From: Candidatus Parcubacteria bacterium
Lineage (GTDB): Bacteria > Patescibacteriota > Patescibacteriia > CAIXNZ01
DNA: 33,630 nt
Assembly (NCBI GenBank): GCA_026395685.1
Contig: JAPLYG010000002.1
Coordinates: 1 to 33,630 of the forward strand
Direction of reading: 5' to 3'
In this document: positions 6,874 to 15,085 of the stretch, piece by piece
How the letters are laid out: each line of letters opens with the position of its first letter
Numbering within the stretch: the first letter of the stretch is position 1
Position numbers and translations under genes: made by a program
Notes under the pieces: generated by a model
What the model saw: only the letters and a program-made list of their open reading frames with translations
Databases searched by the model: none
Told to the model about the DNA's origin: nothing

Positions 6874-6924
6874 ATTTATACCCTGCTTTAGCAGGCAGCC
6901 TACCCACTAAAGTGGGGTATAAAT
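6874..6924. repeat. Double-hairpin (BIME-like) element at the uvrC 3' end
   Basis: Outer arms ATTTATACCC (6874-6883) and GGGTATAAAT (6915-6924) enclose two hairpins: CCTGC-TTTA-GCAGG (6882-6895) and CCCACT-AA-AGTGGG (6903-6916). They are separated by exactly 7 nt and have CTTTAG and CTAAAG centres. The element at 19067-19119 has the same CTTTAG - 7 nt - CTAAAG plan. On the minus strand GTAG stands at the foot of one hairpin, the tetranucleotide known at the foot of REP hairpins bound by RAYT enzymes. It ends one base from the uvrC stop codon. Confidence 0.75.
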
Positions 6925-6925
6925 A

Positions 6926-8518
6926 TTATTTTAACTTCCTTAAACTCCTGTGATATTTAATCACAAACCGATGCACTTCATCTCTACCCTTGATAAGTAA
7001 TTTAATCCCCGGCTGTCTCTGATCCAATTTCAAAGGCGCATCCTTATGCGGTAAATAAATTTCCTCTTCCCTTTTTGCTAAGGAACAGATATTAAGATCT
7101 AATTTTAATTCATGCAAAGCTTTCAAGGCGGCGTTTAATTGCCCCTTGCCACCATCAATAACAATCAAGTCTGGCAAATTCTTTTTTTCTTTAACTAAAC
7201 GATAATACCGGCGCAATACTATTTCAAATAACATAGCAAAGTCGTCTTGGGCATCCTTCCATCTAATCTTGAATTTGCGATAATTATTTTTTTCAAAACG
7301 GTCGTTAACCATCTGAATCATTGCTCCCACATTATATTTTCCCTGCAAAGTGGAAACATCAAAAAATTCAATCACTCTAGGCAAGGCTGACAATCCGAGT
7401 TTTTGCTGTAAATCCAAAATCCCGGGTTCCAGGCCCAAAGTGATTTCCAGATTATTTTTAACTAACTGTAATAATTCCAATTTCTCCCCCTTTTGCGGCA
7501 TTGCCAGATCTACCCTGGGCAAATAACCGGCAGTAAATTTGTCGGCCTTGGTTTGGCGCAGATATTGAGTGATTAAATTCTGCTCCTGCAATTTTTGGGG
7601 CAGGATAATTTCCCGCGGGATGAAATTGACTGAATAATATTGCTTGACAAAATCCTCGACTACGCCGGGATAATAAACGAATTGGAATTTATGGCGCGAA
7701 GTTATCACACCTTTATCAATATTAAATAACTGAAAATAAATTTTATTATTTACAATTAACCAATTCAAAACATCCTGGTCAAAATTCTTGGGCACATCAA
7801 TTTTCTGGCGTTCCTCTATTAATTTTACGGCTATAATCTGGTCACGGTAATTTTTTGCCAGTTCGTATTGCTGTTGAGCGGACGCTGAATTCATGCGCCG
7901 GCTTAAGTCGGCGATAATATCCCTTGTTTCGCCTTTTAAAAGTCTCTCAGCGTTTTTAATATTAGCCAGATAATCAGCTTCCGTGATAAAGCCCTGACAG
8001 GGTCCGCTGCAGCGACCAATATGATACTGTAAACAAACTTTTTTCGGCATTTTGTTGCAGGTGCGGATTTTAAAAATGTCACCCAGTGTTTTCAAAATCA
8101 AACGGCGGGCTGAACCCTCGGTATACGGGCCATAATATCTGCCGTGTTTTTCAATTTTACGCGCAGTGATTAAGCGCGGGAACTTCTCGTCTGTAACTTT
8201 AATATAGGCGTAACGGATATCGCCGCGCAGATCAATATTATATTTGGGCTGGTACTGGTGAATCAAGCTTTGTTCCAACAATAAAGCTTCCACTTCATTA
8301 TCAGTGGTGATAAATTCCACATCAGCGATATTTTTGACTAAAAGCCTTGTTTTGGGGTCCAGCTCTTTTTTCTGAAAATACTGGCTGATTCTTTTCTGCA
8401 AATCCTTAGCCTTGCCAACATAAATTACCTGGCTACTTTTGTCTTTATAAAGGTAACAGCCGGGTTTGTGGGGGAAAGTTAAATTTTTGCCTATTATCTT
8501 CATGTTCTTATTATACAT
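6926..8518 (-). CDS. uvrC: UvrABC excinuclease subunit C, lacking the C-terminal HhH domain
   Basis: UvrC makes the two incisions around a DNA lesion held by UvrB. The 530-residue protein has the N-terminal GIY-YIG nuclease (KPGCYLYKD...VIYVGKAKDLQKR, about 18-100), the cysteine-containing middle region (CNKMPKKVCLQYHIGRCSGPC), the UVR helix pair (about 195-235) and the RNase H-like nuclease with FDVSTLQG, IDGGKGQL and VHRFVI. It stops at KYHRSLRKLK, where ordinary UvrC proteins continue for about 70 residues into a tandem helix-hairpin-helix domain. The double-hairpin element begins one base after the stop. Start: ATG 8518 or, more likely, ATG 8503 (MKIIGKN), six bases after TATAAT with no Shine-Dalgarno, suggesting a leaderless mRNA. 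It follows uvrA on the same strand. Confidence 0.95.
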   Translation of the reverse strand: MYNKNMKIIGKNLTFPHKPGCYLYKDKSSQVIYVGKAKDLQKRISQYFQKKELDPKTRLLVKNIADVEFITTDNEVEALLLEQSLIHQYQPKYNIDLRGDIRYAYIKVTDEKFPRLITARKIEKHGRYYGPYTEGSARRLILKTLGDIFKIRTCNKMPKKVCLQYHIGRCSGPCQGFITEADYLANIKNAERLLKGETRDIIADLSRRMNSASAQQQYELAKNYRDQIIAVKLIEERQKIDVPKNFDQDVLNWLIVNNKIYFQLFNIDKGVITSRHKFQFVYYPGVVEDFVKQYYSVNFIPREIILPQKLQEQNLITQYLRQTKADKFTAGYLPRVDLAMPQKGEKLELLQLVKNNLEITLGLEPGILDLQQKLGLSALPRVIEFFDVSTLQGKYNVGAMIQMVNDRFEKNNYRKFKIRWKDAQDDFAMLFEIVLRRYYRLVKEKKNLPDLIVIDGGKGQLNAALKALHELKLDLNICSLAKREEEIYLPHKDAPLKLDQRQPGIKLLIKGRDEVHRFVIKYHRSLRKLK

Positions 8519-8530
8519 TATTTAATAAAG

Positions 8531-8614
8531 AAATCAGCATTGGGCGAATATTTGCCAGATTGAAATGTAGAGACGCGAGATCTCGCGTCTCTACAAAACA
8601 AACAATGCTGATTT
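8531..8614. repeat. Terminator-like hairpin with a 30-bp perfect palindrome in its loop
   Basis: Outer arms AAATCAGCATTG (8531-8542) and CAATGCTGATTT (8603-8614) form a 12-bp stem followed on the plus strand by T-rich sequence. Inside lies a loopless perfect palindrome (8566-8595) with arm TGTAGAGACGCGAGA. Its flanks AAATGTAG and CTACAAAA are the same as around the palindrome at 15112. It fills the space between uvrA and uvrC. Confidence 0.85.
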
Positions 8615-8615
8615 T

Positions 8616-11438
8616 TTATTTGAGAATTTTTTTCAGGAATTGTCCTGTATATGATCCTGGTGTTTTCGCCACCTGTTCCGGCGTGCCTTCAGCAATAACT
8701 TTACCACCTGCATCCCCGCCTTCAGGTCCTAGATCGATAATCCAGTCCGCGGTTTTAATCACATCAAGGTTATGCTCAATTACAATCACGGAATTGCCCT
8801 TATTCACTAAACGATTTAAAACTTCCAGCAATTTCCTAATATCTTCAAAATGCAAACCGGTGGTTGGTTCGTCCAGAATATAGAGAGTCTTGCCGGTCGG
8901 GCGCTTGCCCAGTTCAGCCGCCAATTTTATTCTCTGCGCTTCACCGCCTGATAATGTCGTGGCTGACTGGCCTAATTTAATATAACCCAAACCAACGTCC
9001 TGTAAAAGCTTCAACTTATCGGAAATCAAAGGTATATCATAGAAAAATTTATATGCCTCCTCAACTGACATGCTTAAAACATCAGCAATATTTTTACCTT
9101 TGTAATGAACTTCCAAAGTCTCGCGATTATAACGTTTGCCTTTGCATTTTTCACACTCTACATAAACATCAGGCAAAAAATGCATTTCAATTTTAATCAA
9201 ACCGTCGCCTTCGCAGTTTTCACAACGGCCGCCGCGGACATTAAAACTAAAGCGGCCGGGTTTATAGCCGCGAAACTTGGCATCAGGTGTCTGAGTAAAT
9301 AAATCGCGGATATCAGTAAAGACTTTAGTATAAGTCGCGGGATTGGAGCGCGGAGTTCTGCCAATAGGAGCCTGATCAATTATAATCGCCTTATCAATAA
9401 ACCCGGCGTTATTTAATTTTTCATGTTTGCCGGCTAATTCTTTGGAGTGATATAAACGTCTGGCTAATTCCGTATGCAAAGTATCATTAACTAAGGTTGA
9501 TTTGCCTGAACCGGATACGCCGGTCACGCAAGTCAAAACATGCAAAGGAAATTTAACCTTAACCTGCTTTAGGTTGTTTTCTCTGGCGCCAACTAATTCC
9601 AGATAATCTTCCCACTGGCGCCTTTTTTGGGGCGTTTCAATTTTTTTAAAACCATTTAAATATTGGGCGGTAATAGAGGCTTTAACCTTTTTAACTTCAG
9701 GCAAAGTGCCGGCGGCGATAACTTTACCGCCATGAATGCCGGCGCCCGGGCCTAAATCAACGAGATAATCTGCGCTTTCCATTGTTTCTTTGTCATGTTC
9801 CACCACAATCACGGTATTACCCAAATCACGTAAGAATTTTAAAGTCTCAATCAGCTTTTTATTATCACGCTGATGCAAACCGATGGAAGGTTCATCCAAA
9901 ATATATAAGACCCCTCGCAATTCCGAACCGATTTGCGTAGCCAAACGAATGCGTTGAGCTTCCCCGCCCGATAAGGTACCGGCTGAACGGCCAAGCGTCA
10001 AATAATCCAAACCGACATTAATCATAAACATTAGCCGGCTCTTGATTTCTTTTAAAATCTGACTGGCAATTTCAGCCTGCTTTTCTTTTAGCTTTAATTC
10101 ATCTATAAACTGATAACAATCCTTAATGGCAAGCTCCGTGACTTCATAAATATTAAAATTATCAATGGTTACAGCCAAACTTTCCGGTTTAAGACGCTGC
10201 CCATGGCACAACGGACACTCGCGCATTCTCATATAACGAGCCATGTCCATACGGCGATCTTCTGATTCTGTCTGCTTATATAATCGTTCCAGTTGCGGAA
10301 TCACACCTTCAAAATATCCCTGCCAGGAATATTCAGCCTCTGAACTGCGAGACTTGTATTCAAAATCTAATTTTTCAGTTGAACCGTGCAAAATAACGTC
10401 AATAACCTTGCGCGGCAATTTTTTAATCGGCATTTCGGGATCAAATTTATAATGTTTCGCCAATGTTTCCAGTTTTTGTCCCACAAAACCAAAAACCTGA
10501 TTTTTCCAGGGAGCAATACCGCCTTCCATCAGGGATAACTCGGGATTTGGAATGATTAAATCCTCGGCAAATTCCTGAATACCGCCCAAACCATGACATT
10601 CCACGCAAGCCCCATAAGGGGAATTAAAAGAAAACATGCGAGGCTGAATTTCTTCAAAATTAATGCCGCACTTTCCGCAGGCTAATTTGGTATTAAAAAA
10701 TATTTCCCGTTCACCTGCCTTAACAATTAAAATTCCCTCCTGTGATAAATCAAAAGCGGTTTCCAAAGAATCATACAACCGGCTTTTATTATCTACTGAT
10801 AATTTAAACATATCAACGACCACTTCAATTTCATGTTTTTCAAATTTAGCTAATTCAATTTTAGCGGGCAAGACATATTCTTTATTATTAACCCGGACCT
10901 TGGAATATCCCTGCTTAAATAAATTTTCAAATAATTTTTCGTAAGTGCCTTTTCTGCCGCGTACCAAAGAAGCCAAAATTTCAACTGATTTATCTTCGTA
11001 CTTTGGATAAATTTGGTCAAAAATGCTTTGTACATTCTGAGAAGATATTTCCTGGCCGCATTTGGGACAATGAGGCTGGCCAATGCGCGCAAAAAGCAAG
11101 CGTAAATAATCATAAACTTCAGTCACTGTGCCGACAGTAGAACGCGGATTTCTGGAAGTTGATTTTTGTTCAATGGAAATTGCCGGCGACAAACCTTTGA
11201 TGGAATCCACATCAGGCTTATTCATAATGCCCAAAAACTGCCTGGCATAAGCTGACAGACTTTCCACATAACGGCGCTGGCCTTCGGCATAAAGAGTATC
11301 AAACGCCAAAGACGATTTGCCTGAACCTGATAAACCGGTAATCACAATGAAATCATTAATCGGCAGATCCAGGTCAATGTTTTTTAAATTATGTTGTCTA
11401 GCGCCACGTATTTTTATAAACTCCTGGTTATTTTTCAT
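8616..11438 (-). CDS. uvrA: UvrABC excinuclease subunit A
   Basis: UvrA is the dimeric ATPase that finds distorted DNA and loads UvrB. The 940-residue protein has the normal length and both ABC modules: Walker [10 protein letters not shown] near residue 35, zinc-binding CPKCGQEI and CGKCG...CVECHG clusters, signature [12 protein letters not shown] and Walker [12 protein letters not shown]; then in the second module GVSGSGKST, the C-terminal zinc module CENCEGDG...[20 protein letters not shown] and [14 protein letters not shown] 11438 has no Shine-Dalgarno, as for the other uvr genes. uvrC follows in the same direction, with the nested palindrome element between them. The upstream region holds TAGAAT- and TATACT-like -10 boxes but no clear promoter. 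Confidence 0.97.
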   Translation of the reverse strand: MKNNQEFIKIRGARQHNLKNIDLDLPINDFIVITGLSGSGKSSLAFDTLYAEGQRRYVESLSAYARQFLGIMNKPDVDSIKGLSPAISIEQKSTSRNPRSTVGTVTEVYDYLRLLFARIGQPHCPKCGQEISSQNVQSIFDQIYPKYEDKSVEILASLVRGRKGTYEKLFENLFKQGYSKVRVNNKEYVLPAKIELAKFEKHEIEVVVDMFKLSVDNKSRLYDSLETAFDLSQEGILIVKAGEREIFFNTKLACGKCGINFEEIQPRMFSFNSPYGACVECHGLGGIQEFAEDLIIPNPELSLMEGGIAPWKNQVFGFVGQKLETLAKHYKFDPEMPIKKLPRKVIDVILHGSTEKLDFEYKSRSSEAEYSWQGYFEGVIPQLERLYKQTESEDRRMDMARYMRMRECPLCHGQRLKPESLAVTIDNFNIYEVTELAIKDCYQFIDELKLKEKQAEIASQILKEIKSRLMFMINVGLDYLTLGRSAGTLSGGEAQRIRLATQIGSELRGVLYILDEPSIGLHQRDNKKLIETLKFLRDLGNTVIVVEHDKETMESADYLVDLGPGAGIHGGKVIAAGTLPEVKKVKASITAQYLNGFKKIETPQKRRQWEDYLELVGARENNLKQVKVKFPLHVLTCVTGVSGSGKSTLVNDTLHTELARRLYHSKELAGKHEKLNNAGFIDKAIIIDQAPIGRTPRSNPATYTKVFTDIRDLFTQTPDAKFRGYKPGRFSFNVRGGRCENCEGDGLIKIEMHFLPDVYVECEKCKGKRYNRETLEVHYKGKNIADVLSMSVEEAYKFFYDIPLISDKLKLLQDVGLGYIKLGQSATTLSGGEAQRIKLAAELGKRPTGKTLYILDEPTTGLHFEDIRKLLEVLNRLVNKGNSVIVIEHNLDVIKTADWIIDLGPEGGDAGGKVIAEGTPEQVAKTPGSYTGQFLKKILK

Positions 11439-11656
11439 AAATCGTTTAATAAATTCTAAAGTATAAAGTCTAAGGTCTAATTTTTTGAATTATCTATTTA
11501 ATAAATTTTCCAAAAATTAGCCTTTAGCCTTAAAAAATTTATCCCCAATTGAAAAAAGCCGAGGTATTTCAAGTAACCCTGCCCTTCCCCTTATCTTTAG
11601 TTATCATCATTATGATATACCCAAAAATCCCAATTGTCAAAGCTGTTAAAATATAA

Positions 11657-11685
11657 AAGCCCCGGCCAATTTAGGCGAGGGGCTT
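11657..11685 (-). terminator. Rho-independent terminator of the 11693 ABC exporter
   Basis: On the minus strand AAGCCCC/GGGGCTT form the stem, with TTTTATATTTT following, eight bases after the stop codon. The rest of 11439-11692, between here and uvrA, holds degenerate repeats such as TCTAAAGTATAAAG and nothing that looks coding. Confidence 0.82.
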
Positions 11686-11692
11686 GATAATT

Positions 11693-13453
11693 TCAGATTT
11701 GTTCGAGCTTTTGCCGAAGCTCCTGTTCTTTTTGCCAGAAGTTGAGATAAACCCCGGGCTTGGCAATCAATTCTTCGTGTGTGCCGGTCTGGCTGATCTT
11801 GCCATTATCCATGACAATAATTTGATCGGCTGACATAGTGATAGCGCTAAAGTCGTGGGAAATAATGACTGCTGTTCGGCCGGCAATCAATTGACGCAAA
11901 GCGCTTAAGACTTCAAATTTGGTCTGGGCATCAAGCGAGCTGGTGGCTTCATCCAGAAGCATAATCTTGGGATTGCGTAAAAAGGCGCGCGCAATCGCCA
12001 GACGCTGAACCTGTCCGCCGGACAATTTCACGCCCCGCTCGCCCACCTCAGTGTAATAACCCTTTGGTAAGGCTTCAATAAAATCATGCGCATTGGCCAG
12101 TCTGGACGCAGCCATGACTTCATCAAACGTGGCATCCGGTTTGCCGTAGCGGATATTAAAAAGAATACTTTCATTAAAGAGAATCGGATCCTGGGGTACC
12201 ACCGCCATTTGACGCCGGATGCAATGGCGATTGATACTATTGGCATCAAGACCGTCAAAAAGAATCTGGCCCTGAATATGGTTGTACAAGCGCAGAATCA
12301 GATTGTAGATCGTGGTTTTGCCTGAGCCTGTTTCTCCAAAAATTGCCAAAATTTTTCCGGCTTTGAGCTTGAAACTGATATTGCGCAAAATATCGCCTTC
12401 CCGGTCAGGGTAAGTAAAAGCAACATTACGGAATTCAATGCCGCCGTGAAGTTCGACATCCCTGGCATCAGGATTATCTTTCTCCTTTTCCATCTGGCGC
12501 AATTGGGCAGCATCTTCGAGATTAACAGAACGCTGGCGGATGTTATTCATATCATTAGCCAGAGTCTGCAAGGGGAAGATAACCATGCCAAAATAGGAAA
12601 CCAGCATAACCAGATCACCGGCCGTAATCTCCTGCTGTTTCAACAAATAGATGGAGTACAAAAGGATCAACAACCGGCTATAACGCATCAGACTGCTTTC
12701 GAGCAACCCGCGCTGGATTAAAATCCATTTGTTTTTTTTAACACGCTGATAGAGCATATCCCAGGATTGCTGAAAGCTTTGGGTATCCTGCTCCTCGCCG
12801 TTATTAGCCTTGACCGCAAAGATATTGGCAATAGAGTCGCCCAGATCACCAAAAACTTTTTTATATGATTCATTCACTTCGCGCTGATTCTCCACAATGT
12901 CTTTGAGACGGAAATTGAAAATCAGGGTAAAGTAAATAATCACTGTCAGCAGCAATAATGTTGCGATTTGCCAATTATTGAAATACATAATAATCAGCGC
13001 AATGATCATTTGCAGCAGCAAGGGAAAAAAACCGTAAATCAAAAATCTGAATATCGTGCTGATAGCGTCAGACGCCCGCTGGACTATCTGATGGATGGCT
13101 CCGCTTTTCTGCTTGTAATGATAATCAATGGGCAGATCCAACACATGATCGGAAAGATCAAGCGCCAGGTCCTGCTGGGTCTTATGCTCCAGCACCTCTG
13201 AATAATATCCATTGACGCGATAAAATATCAGGCCAAAAGTAAAGATGCCAAAAGTCACCAAAGCCATACTTTGCAGACTCAAATCCCAGATTACTTTCTT
13301 TCCCTGGACCGAGTTAATCATTTGGCCTAAAAGGAAAGGAACCGTGGATTCCAAGACTGCTAACAAGACAACAGACAGAATTAAAATACCCAAAGGATTG
13401 CGATAATTACGCAGATATTGCCAGGCAAAAAGCATTCTTTCTTTAAAGGACAT
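11693..13453 (-). CDS. ABC exporter, fused membrane and ATPase domains (Shine-Dalgarno class)
   Basis: The 586-residue half-exporter of the MsbA/multidrug type has six membrane helices (about 15-300) followed by the nucleotide-binding domain: Walker A GETGSGKTT, Q-loop VVPQDP, signature KLSGGQVQR, Walker B IMLLDEATSSLD and switch His in SHDFSAI. All catalytic residues are present, including the Walker B Glu. The usual HRLSTI after the switch His is HDFSAI, shared with the exporter at 15174, so the two are recent paralogues and could form a heterodimer. This copy has a Shine-Dalgarno (GGAGGTG), a TTGACA/TAAAAT promoter and G+C-richer codons than its paralogue, suggesting separate histories. 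Substrate unknown (lipid, drug or peptide). It sits in the cytoplasmic membrane. Confidence 0.92.
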   Translation of the reverse strand: MSFKERMLFAWQYLRNYRNPLGILILSVVLLAVLESTVPFLLGQMINSVQGKKVIWDLSLQSMALVTFGIFTFGLIFYRVNGYYSEVLEHKTQQDLALDLSDHVLDLPIDYHYKQKSGAIHQIVQRASDAISTIFRFLIYGFFPLLLQMIIALIIMYFNNWQIATLLLLTVIIYFTLIFNFRLKDIVENQREVNESYKKVFGDLGDSIANIFAVKANNGEEQDTQSFQQSWDMLYQRVKKNKWILIQRGLLESSLMRYSRLLILLYSIYLLKQQEITAGDLVMLVSYFGMVIFPLQTLANDMNNIRQRSVNLEDAAQLRQMEKEKDNPDARDVELHGGIEFRNVAFTYPDREGDILRNISFKLKAGKILAIFGETGSGKTTIYNLILRLYNHIQGQILFDGLDANSINRHCIRRQMAVVPQDPILFNESILFNIRYGKPDATFDEVMAASRLANAHDFIEALPKGYYTEVGERGVKLSGGQVQRLAIARAFLRNPKIMLLDEATSSLDAQTKFEVLSALRQLIAGRTAVIISHDFSAITMSADQIIVMDNGKISQTGTHEELIAKPGVYLNFWQKEQELRQKLEQI

Positions 13454-13488
13454 ACCACACCTCCGAGTTTGACATTCAGCAACAGTTA

Positions 13489-13517
13489 ATTTTAGCGCCT
13501 TTTTACTGATTTGTCAA
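13489..13517 (-). promoter_or_regulatory. Promoter of the 11693 ABC exporter
   Basis: TTGACA (13512-13517), 17-nt spacer, TAAAAT (13489-13494); no TGn. It is followed by GGAGGTG before ATG 13453. Confidence 0.8.
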
Positions 13518-13578
13518 CCTTATACTAGTACTTAAAACTTTAGCCAATATTCTACTAAATCCATACATAGGACGACTA

Positions 13579-13607
13579 TTGACAAGGGATACTTATTATG
13601 ATAGAAT
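13579..13607 (+). promoter_or_regulatory. Promoter of the 13665 gene
   Basis: TTGACA (13579-13584), N14, TGA, TAGAAT (13602-13607): extended -10 form, divergent from the ABC exporter promoter. Confidence 0.75.
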
Positions 13608-13664
13608 AATATAATGCTGAAGCCGAAACAGGCATAAAGTACATTTCATAACAAGAGGTAAAAC

Positions 13665-14288
13665 ATGGAACACGCACGCGTACTAGTGTCATATGGTGCC
13701 GAGATGTCTGCACAAACTGAAAACAACACCATGGACAATACGGCAGAAGGACAAGCGCAAAAACCCAAGCAGTATTTTTATCGAATCTGCTTCCAGGACA
13801 TGCGCACTAAAGGCGACCATAAACTGGATATTCCAGCTGATGATACAAATGAAGCATTGGAAAAAGCAGAAAAGCTGCTCCAAAAAAAAGATGCTAATCC
13901 CGATACCATCAAAATTTATACTTCGGAAGAATATCGTCTGCTGGGGCAGATGGCCACATTCTATGTTTATTACTCTCATTACGAGGGTGAACGTTTCTGT
14001 AGAATCACCATCCCTTTGGACAGCAATTATAACCAAATGCAGCAAAAAGCTCGGACAGAGCTTTTCAAGCGCCTGGGCAAAATGCCGACCAGAGTTGTGG
14101 ATGAAAAACAGTTCAAACGTCTCCATGCGCCCAGAAACAACCGCTATCGATTCTTTTTCCATACAATCGACAAGCTGTTTATACGCAATGTTAAATCAGT
14201 GATCATCGAAGCCCCAAACGCTATCGAGGCCGTAATCCTTTTCCGCCAGAAATACGGACGCCAGCCAATCAGCTGGGAATACGCCTAA
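13665..14288 (+). CDS. Orphan protein with three divergent repeats
   Basis: The 207-residue protein is not recognised. After a low-complexity, Asn/Thr/Gln-rich N-terminus (about 1-35) it appears to hold three copies of a unit of about 50 residues: an aromatic strand, a turn, a second strand with IP/IE, a helix and a final strand with a Pro. The units open with QYFYRICFQD, TFYVYYSHYE and RYRFFFHTID, and their helices are TNEALEKAEKLLQ, YNQMQQKARTELF and AIEAVILFRQKYG. No membrane segments. AGAGGT precedes ATG 13665, and the gene has its own promoter and terminator. ATG 13704 (MSAQTEN) is an alternative start. It stands between the two ABC exporters, divergent from one, but nothing shows a functional link. 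Confidence 0.75.
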   Translation: MEHARVLVSYGAEMSAQTENNTMDNTAEGQAQKPKQYFYRICFQDMRTKGDHKLDIPADDTNEALEKAEKLLQKKDANPDTIKIYTSEEYRLLGQMATFYVYYSHYEGERFCRITIPLDSNYNQMQQKARTELFKRLGKMPTRVVDEKQFKRLHAPRNNRYRFFFHTIDKLFIRNVKSVIIEAPNAIEAVILFRQKYGRQPISWEYA

Positions 14289-14309
14289 TCTAAAACTAAC
14301 TTCTCAACG

Positions 14310-14337
14310 AGGGAGCCACACGGCCCCCTTTTTTTTT
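14310..14337 (+). terminator. Rho-independent terminator of the 13665 gene
   Basis: The stem AGGGAGCC/GGCCCCCT (one mismatch) with loop ACAC is followed by a nine-base T-run. Confidence 0.85.
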
Positions 14338-14340
14338 GAT

Positions 14341-14372
14341 AAAAAAATAAAAGGAGCCCTTGCGAGCTCCTT
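14341..14372 (-). terminator. Rho-independent terminator of the 15024-14377 operon
   Basis: On the minus strand AAGGAGC/GCTCCTT with an 8-nt loop is followed by TTTTATTTTTTT. It lies four bases after the stop of the 14377 gene, tail to tail with the convergent terminator. Confidence 0.85.
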
Positions 14373-14376
14373 ATTC

Positions 14377-14577
14377 TTATTTCGAAGGAATAAATCCTCT
14401 ATGGAAAAAACAATTGGGGCAGCAGAAGGCGTGTCCTTCATCTCCGCCCGAATATGTTTGCCGATACTCGAGTTTTTTGTGGCAGTTGGGACAATAATCC
14501 TTTCTGCGCCAAAGCCACTTTGCCCCATCATAAAGCAAACAAACCATCAAACAAATAAGCACAGTTTTCAAAGTCAT
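14377..14577 (-). CDS. Small membrane-anchored zinc-ribbon protein
   Basis: The 66-residue protein has an N-terminal hydrophobic helix (LKTVLICLMVCLLYDGAKWLW), a short basic stretch (RRK) and a compact zinc ribbon CPNCHKK...CCPNCFFH. The positive residues after the helix suggest that the ribbon stays in the cytoplasm. AAGGAGG stands seven bases before ATG 14577, which decides this frame over the overlapping 14304-14531 ORF. It is the last gene of a three-gene operon behind two ribbon-helix-helix genes, 20 bases after the second. It may recruit or regulate something at the membrane; that is inference. Confidence 0.75.
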   Translation of the reverse strand: MTLKTVLICLMVCLLYDGAKWLWRRKDYCPNCHKKLEYRQTYSGGDEGHAFCCPNCFFHRGFIPSK

Positions 14578-14597
14578 TGACCTCCTTAAATTCTGGT

Positions 14598-14807
14598 TTA
14601 AAACTTAATCGTTTGCACCAATTCATCGGTATTGGCATCACGAATCTGCAAGTCCTTTTTGCCGCCGGGGACAACGCCTTCTTCGTGAAGAAAATCAGTG
14701 AGTGCCAAAGCGCGCCTGAGCACCTCAGTCTGGGGAATTCGTTGCTCTTTGGCAAGACGTGAAATCTCAGCTGAGGCCTCCCTGGTAAACTCTACTTTCC
14801 ACGGCAT
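14598..14807 (-). CDS. Ribbon-helix-helix (CopG/ParD-like) DNA-binding protein 2
   Basis: The 69-residue protein has an RHH pattern at its N-terminus: the strand WKVEFTREA, then helices SAEISRLAKEQRI and PQTEVLRRALALTDFLHEE. RHH proteins dimerise so that the paired N-terminal strands bind the DNA major groove. The C-terminal tail (VPGGKKDLQIRDANTDELVQ) is polar. AAGGAGGG precedes ATG 14807. The gene follows another RHH gene by 19 bases and has no recognisable toxin partner; the downstream gene is a membrane zinc ribbon. It could be an antitoxin-like or autoregulating repressor, but no operator was identified. Confidence 0.7.
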   Translation of the reverse strand: MPWKVEFTREASAEISRLAKEQRIPQTEVLRRALALTDFLHEEGVVPGGKKDLQIRDANTDELVQTIKF

Positions 14808-14826
14808 GTTAATCCCTCCTTGTTTG

Positions 14827-15024
14827 TCAGGGCATAACCACCTGTTTGATGACTTTACCCTTTACAGTTATGGACAGGTTATTATCACCTTGCGCTTCTT
14901 TGATCTGGCAATAAAGCCGAACCGCACGATTCAAAATAGTTTTTTTCGAATCACCTGCTTCTGTGGCGATTCGTTGTAAGACTGAAAATTGGCGATCCGG
15001 CATAACTACAGTATATCTTGGCAT
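14827..15024 (-). CDS. Ribbon-helix-helix (CopG/ParD-like) DNA-binding protein 1
   Basis: The 65-residue protein starts MPRYTVVMPDRQFSVLQ, an RHH strand plus first helix, followed by a second helix KKTILNRAVRLYCQIKEA. The ORF track's 128-residue version runs upstream through the promoter and a palindrome; ATG 15024 has a G-rich Shine-Dalgarno (AAGGGGGGG) nine bases before it and is the real start. It is first in the operon 15024-14377, driven by the TTGACC/TGT/TATTGT promoter at 15055. It probably binds DNA as a dimer or as a heterodimer with the second RHH protein. Confidence 0.72.
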   Translation of the reverse strand: MPRYTVVMPDRQFSVLQRIATEAGDSKKTILNRAVRLYCQIKEAQGDNNLSITVKGKVIKQVVMP

Positions 15025-15054
15025 AACGCCCCCCCTTATTTCAGAGTATATAAA

Positions 15055-15083
15055 ACAATAACAGAAAAATCTAGAAAGGTCAA
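15055..15083 (-). promoter_or_regulatory. Promoter of the RHH operon
   Basis: TTGACC (15078-15083), N14, TGT, TATTGT (15055-15060). The -35 box is two bases from the outer arm of the terminator-like element that ends the upstream ABC exporter gene. Confidence 0.72.
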
Positions 15084-15085
15084 GG

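Noticed and set aside
14304-14531. 75-residue ORF overlapping the membrane zinc-ribbon gene
   Set aside because: The other frame (14377-14577) has a clear Shine-Dalgarno, a membrane helix and CxxC pairs; this one lacks a site and runs into the terminator.
13665-15024. Block between the ABC exporters as an anti-phage defence island
   Set aside because: No nuclease, reverse transcriptase, TIR, cyclase or other defence effector is visible; RHH proteins alone do not support the claim.
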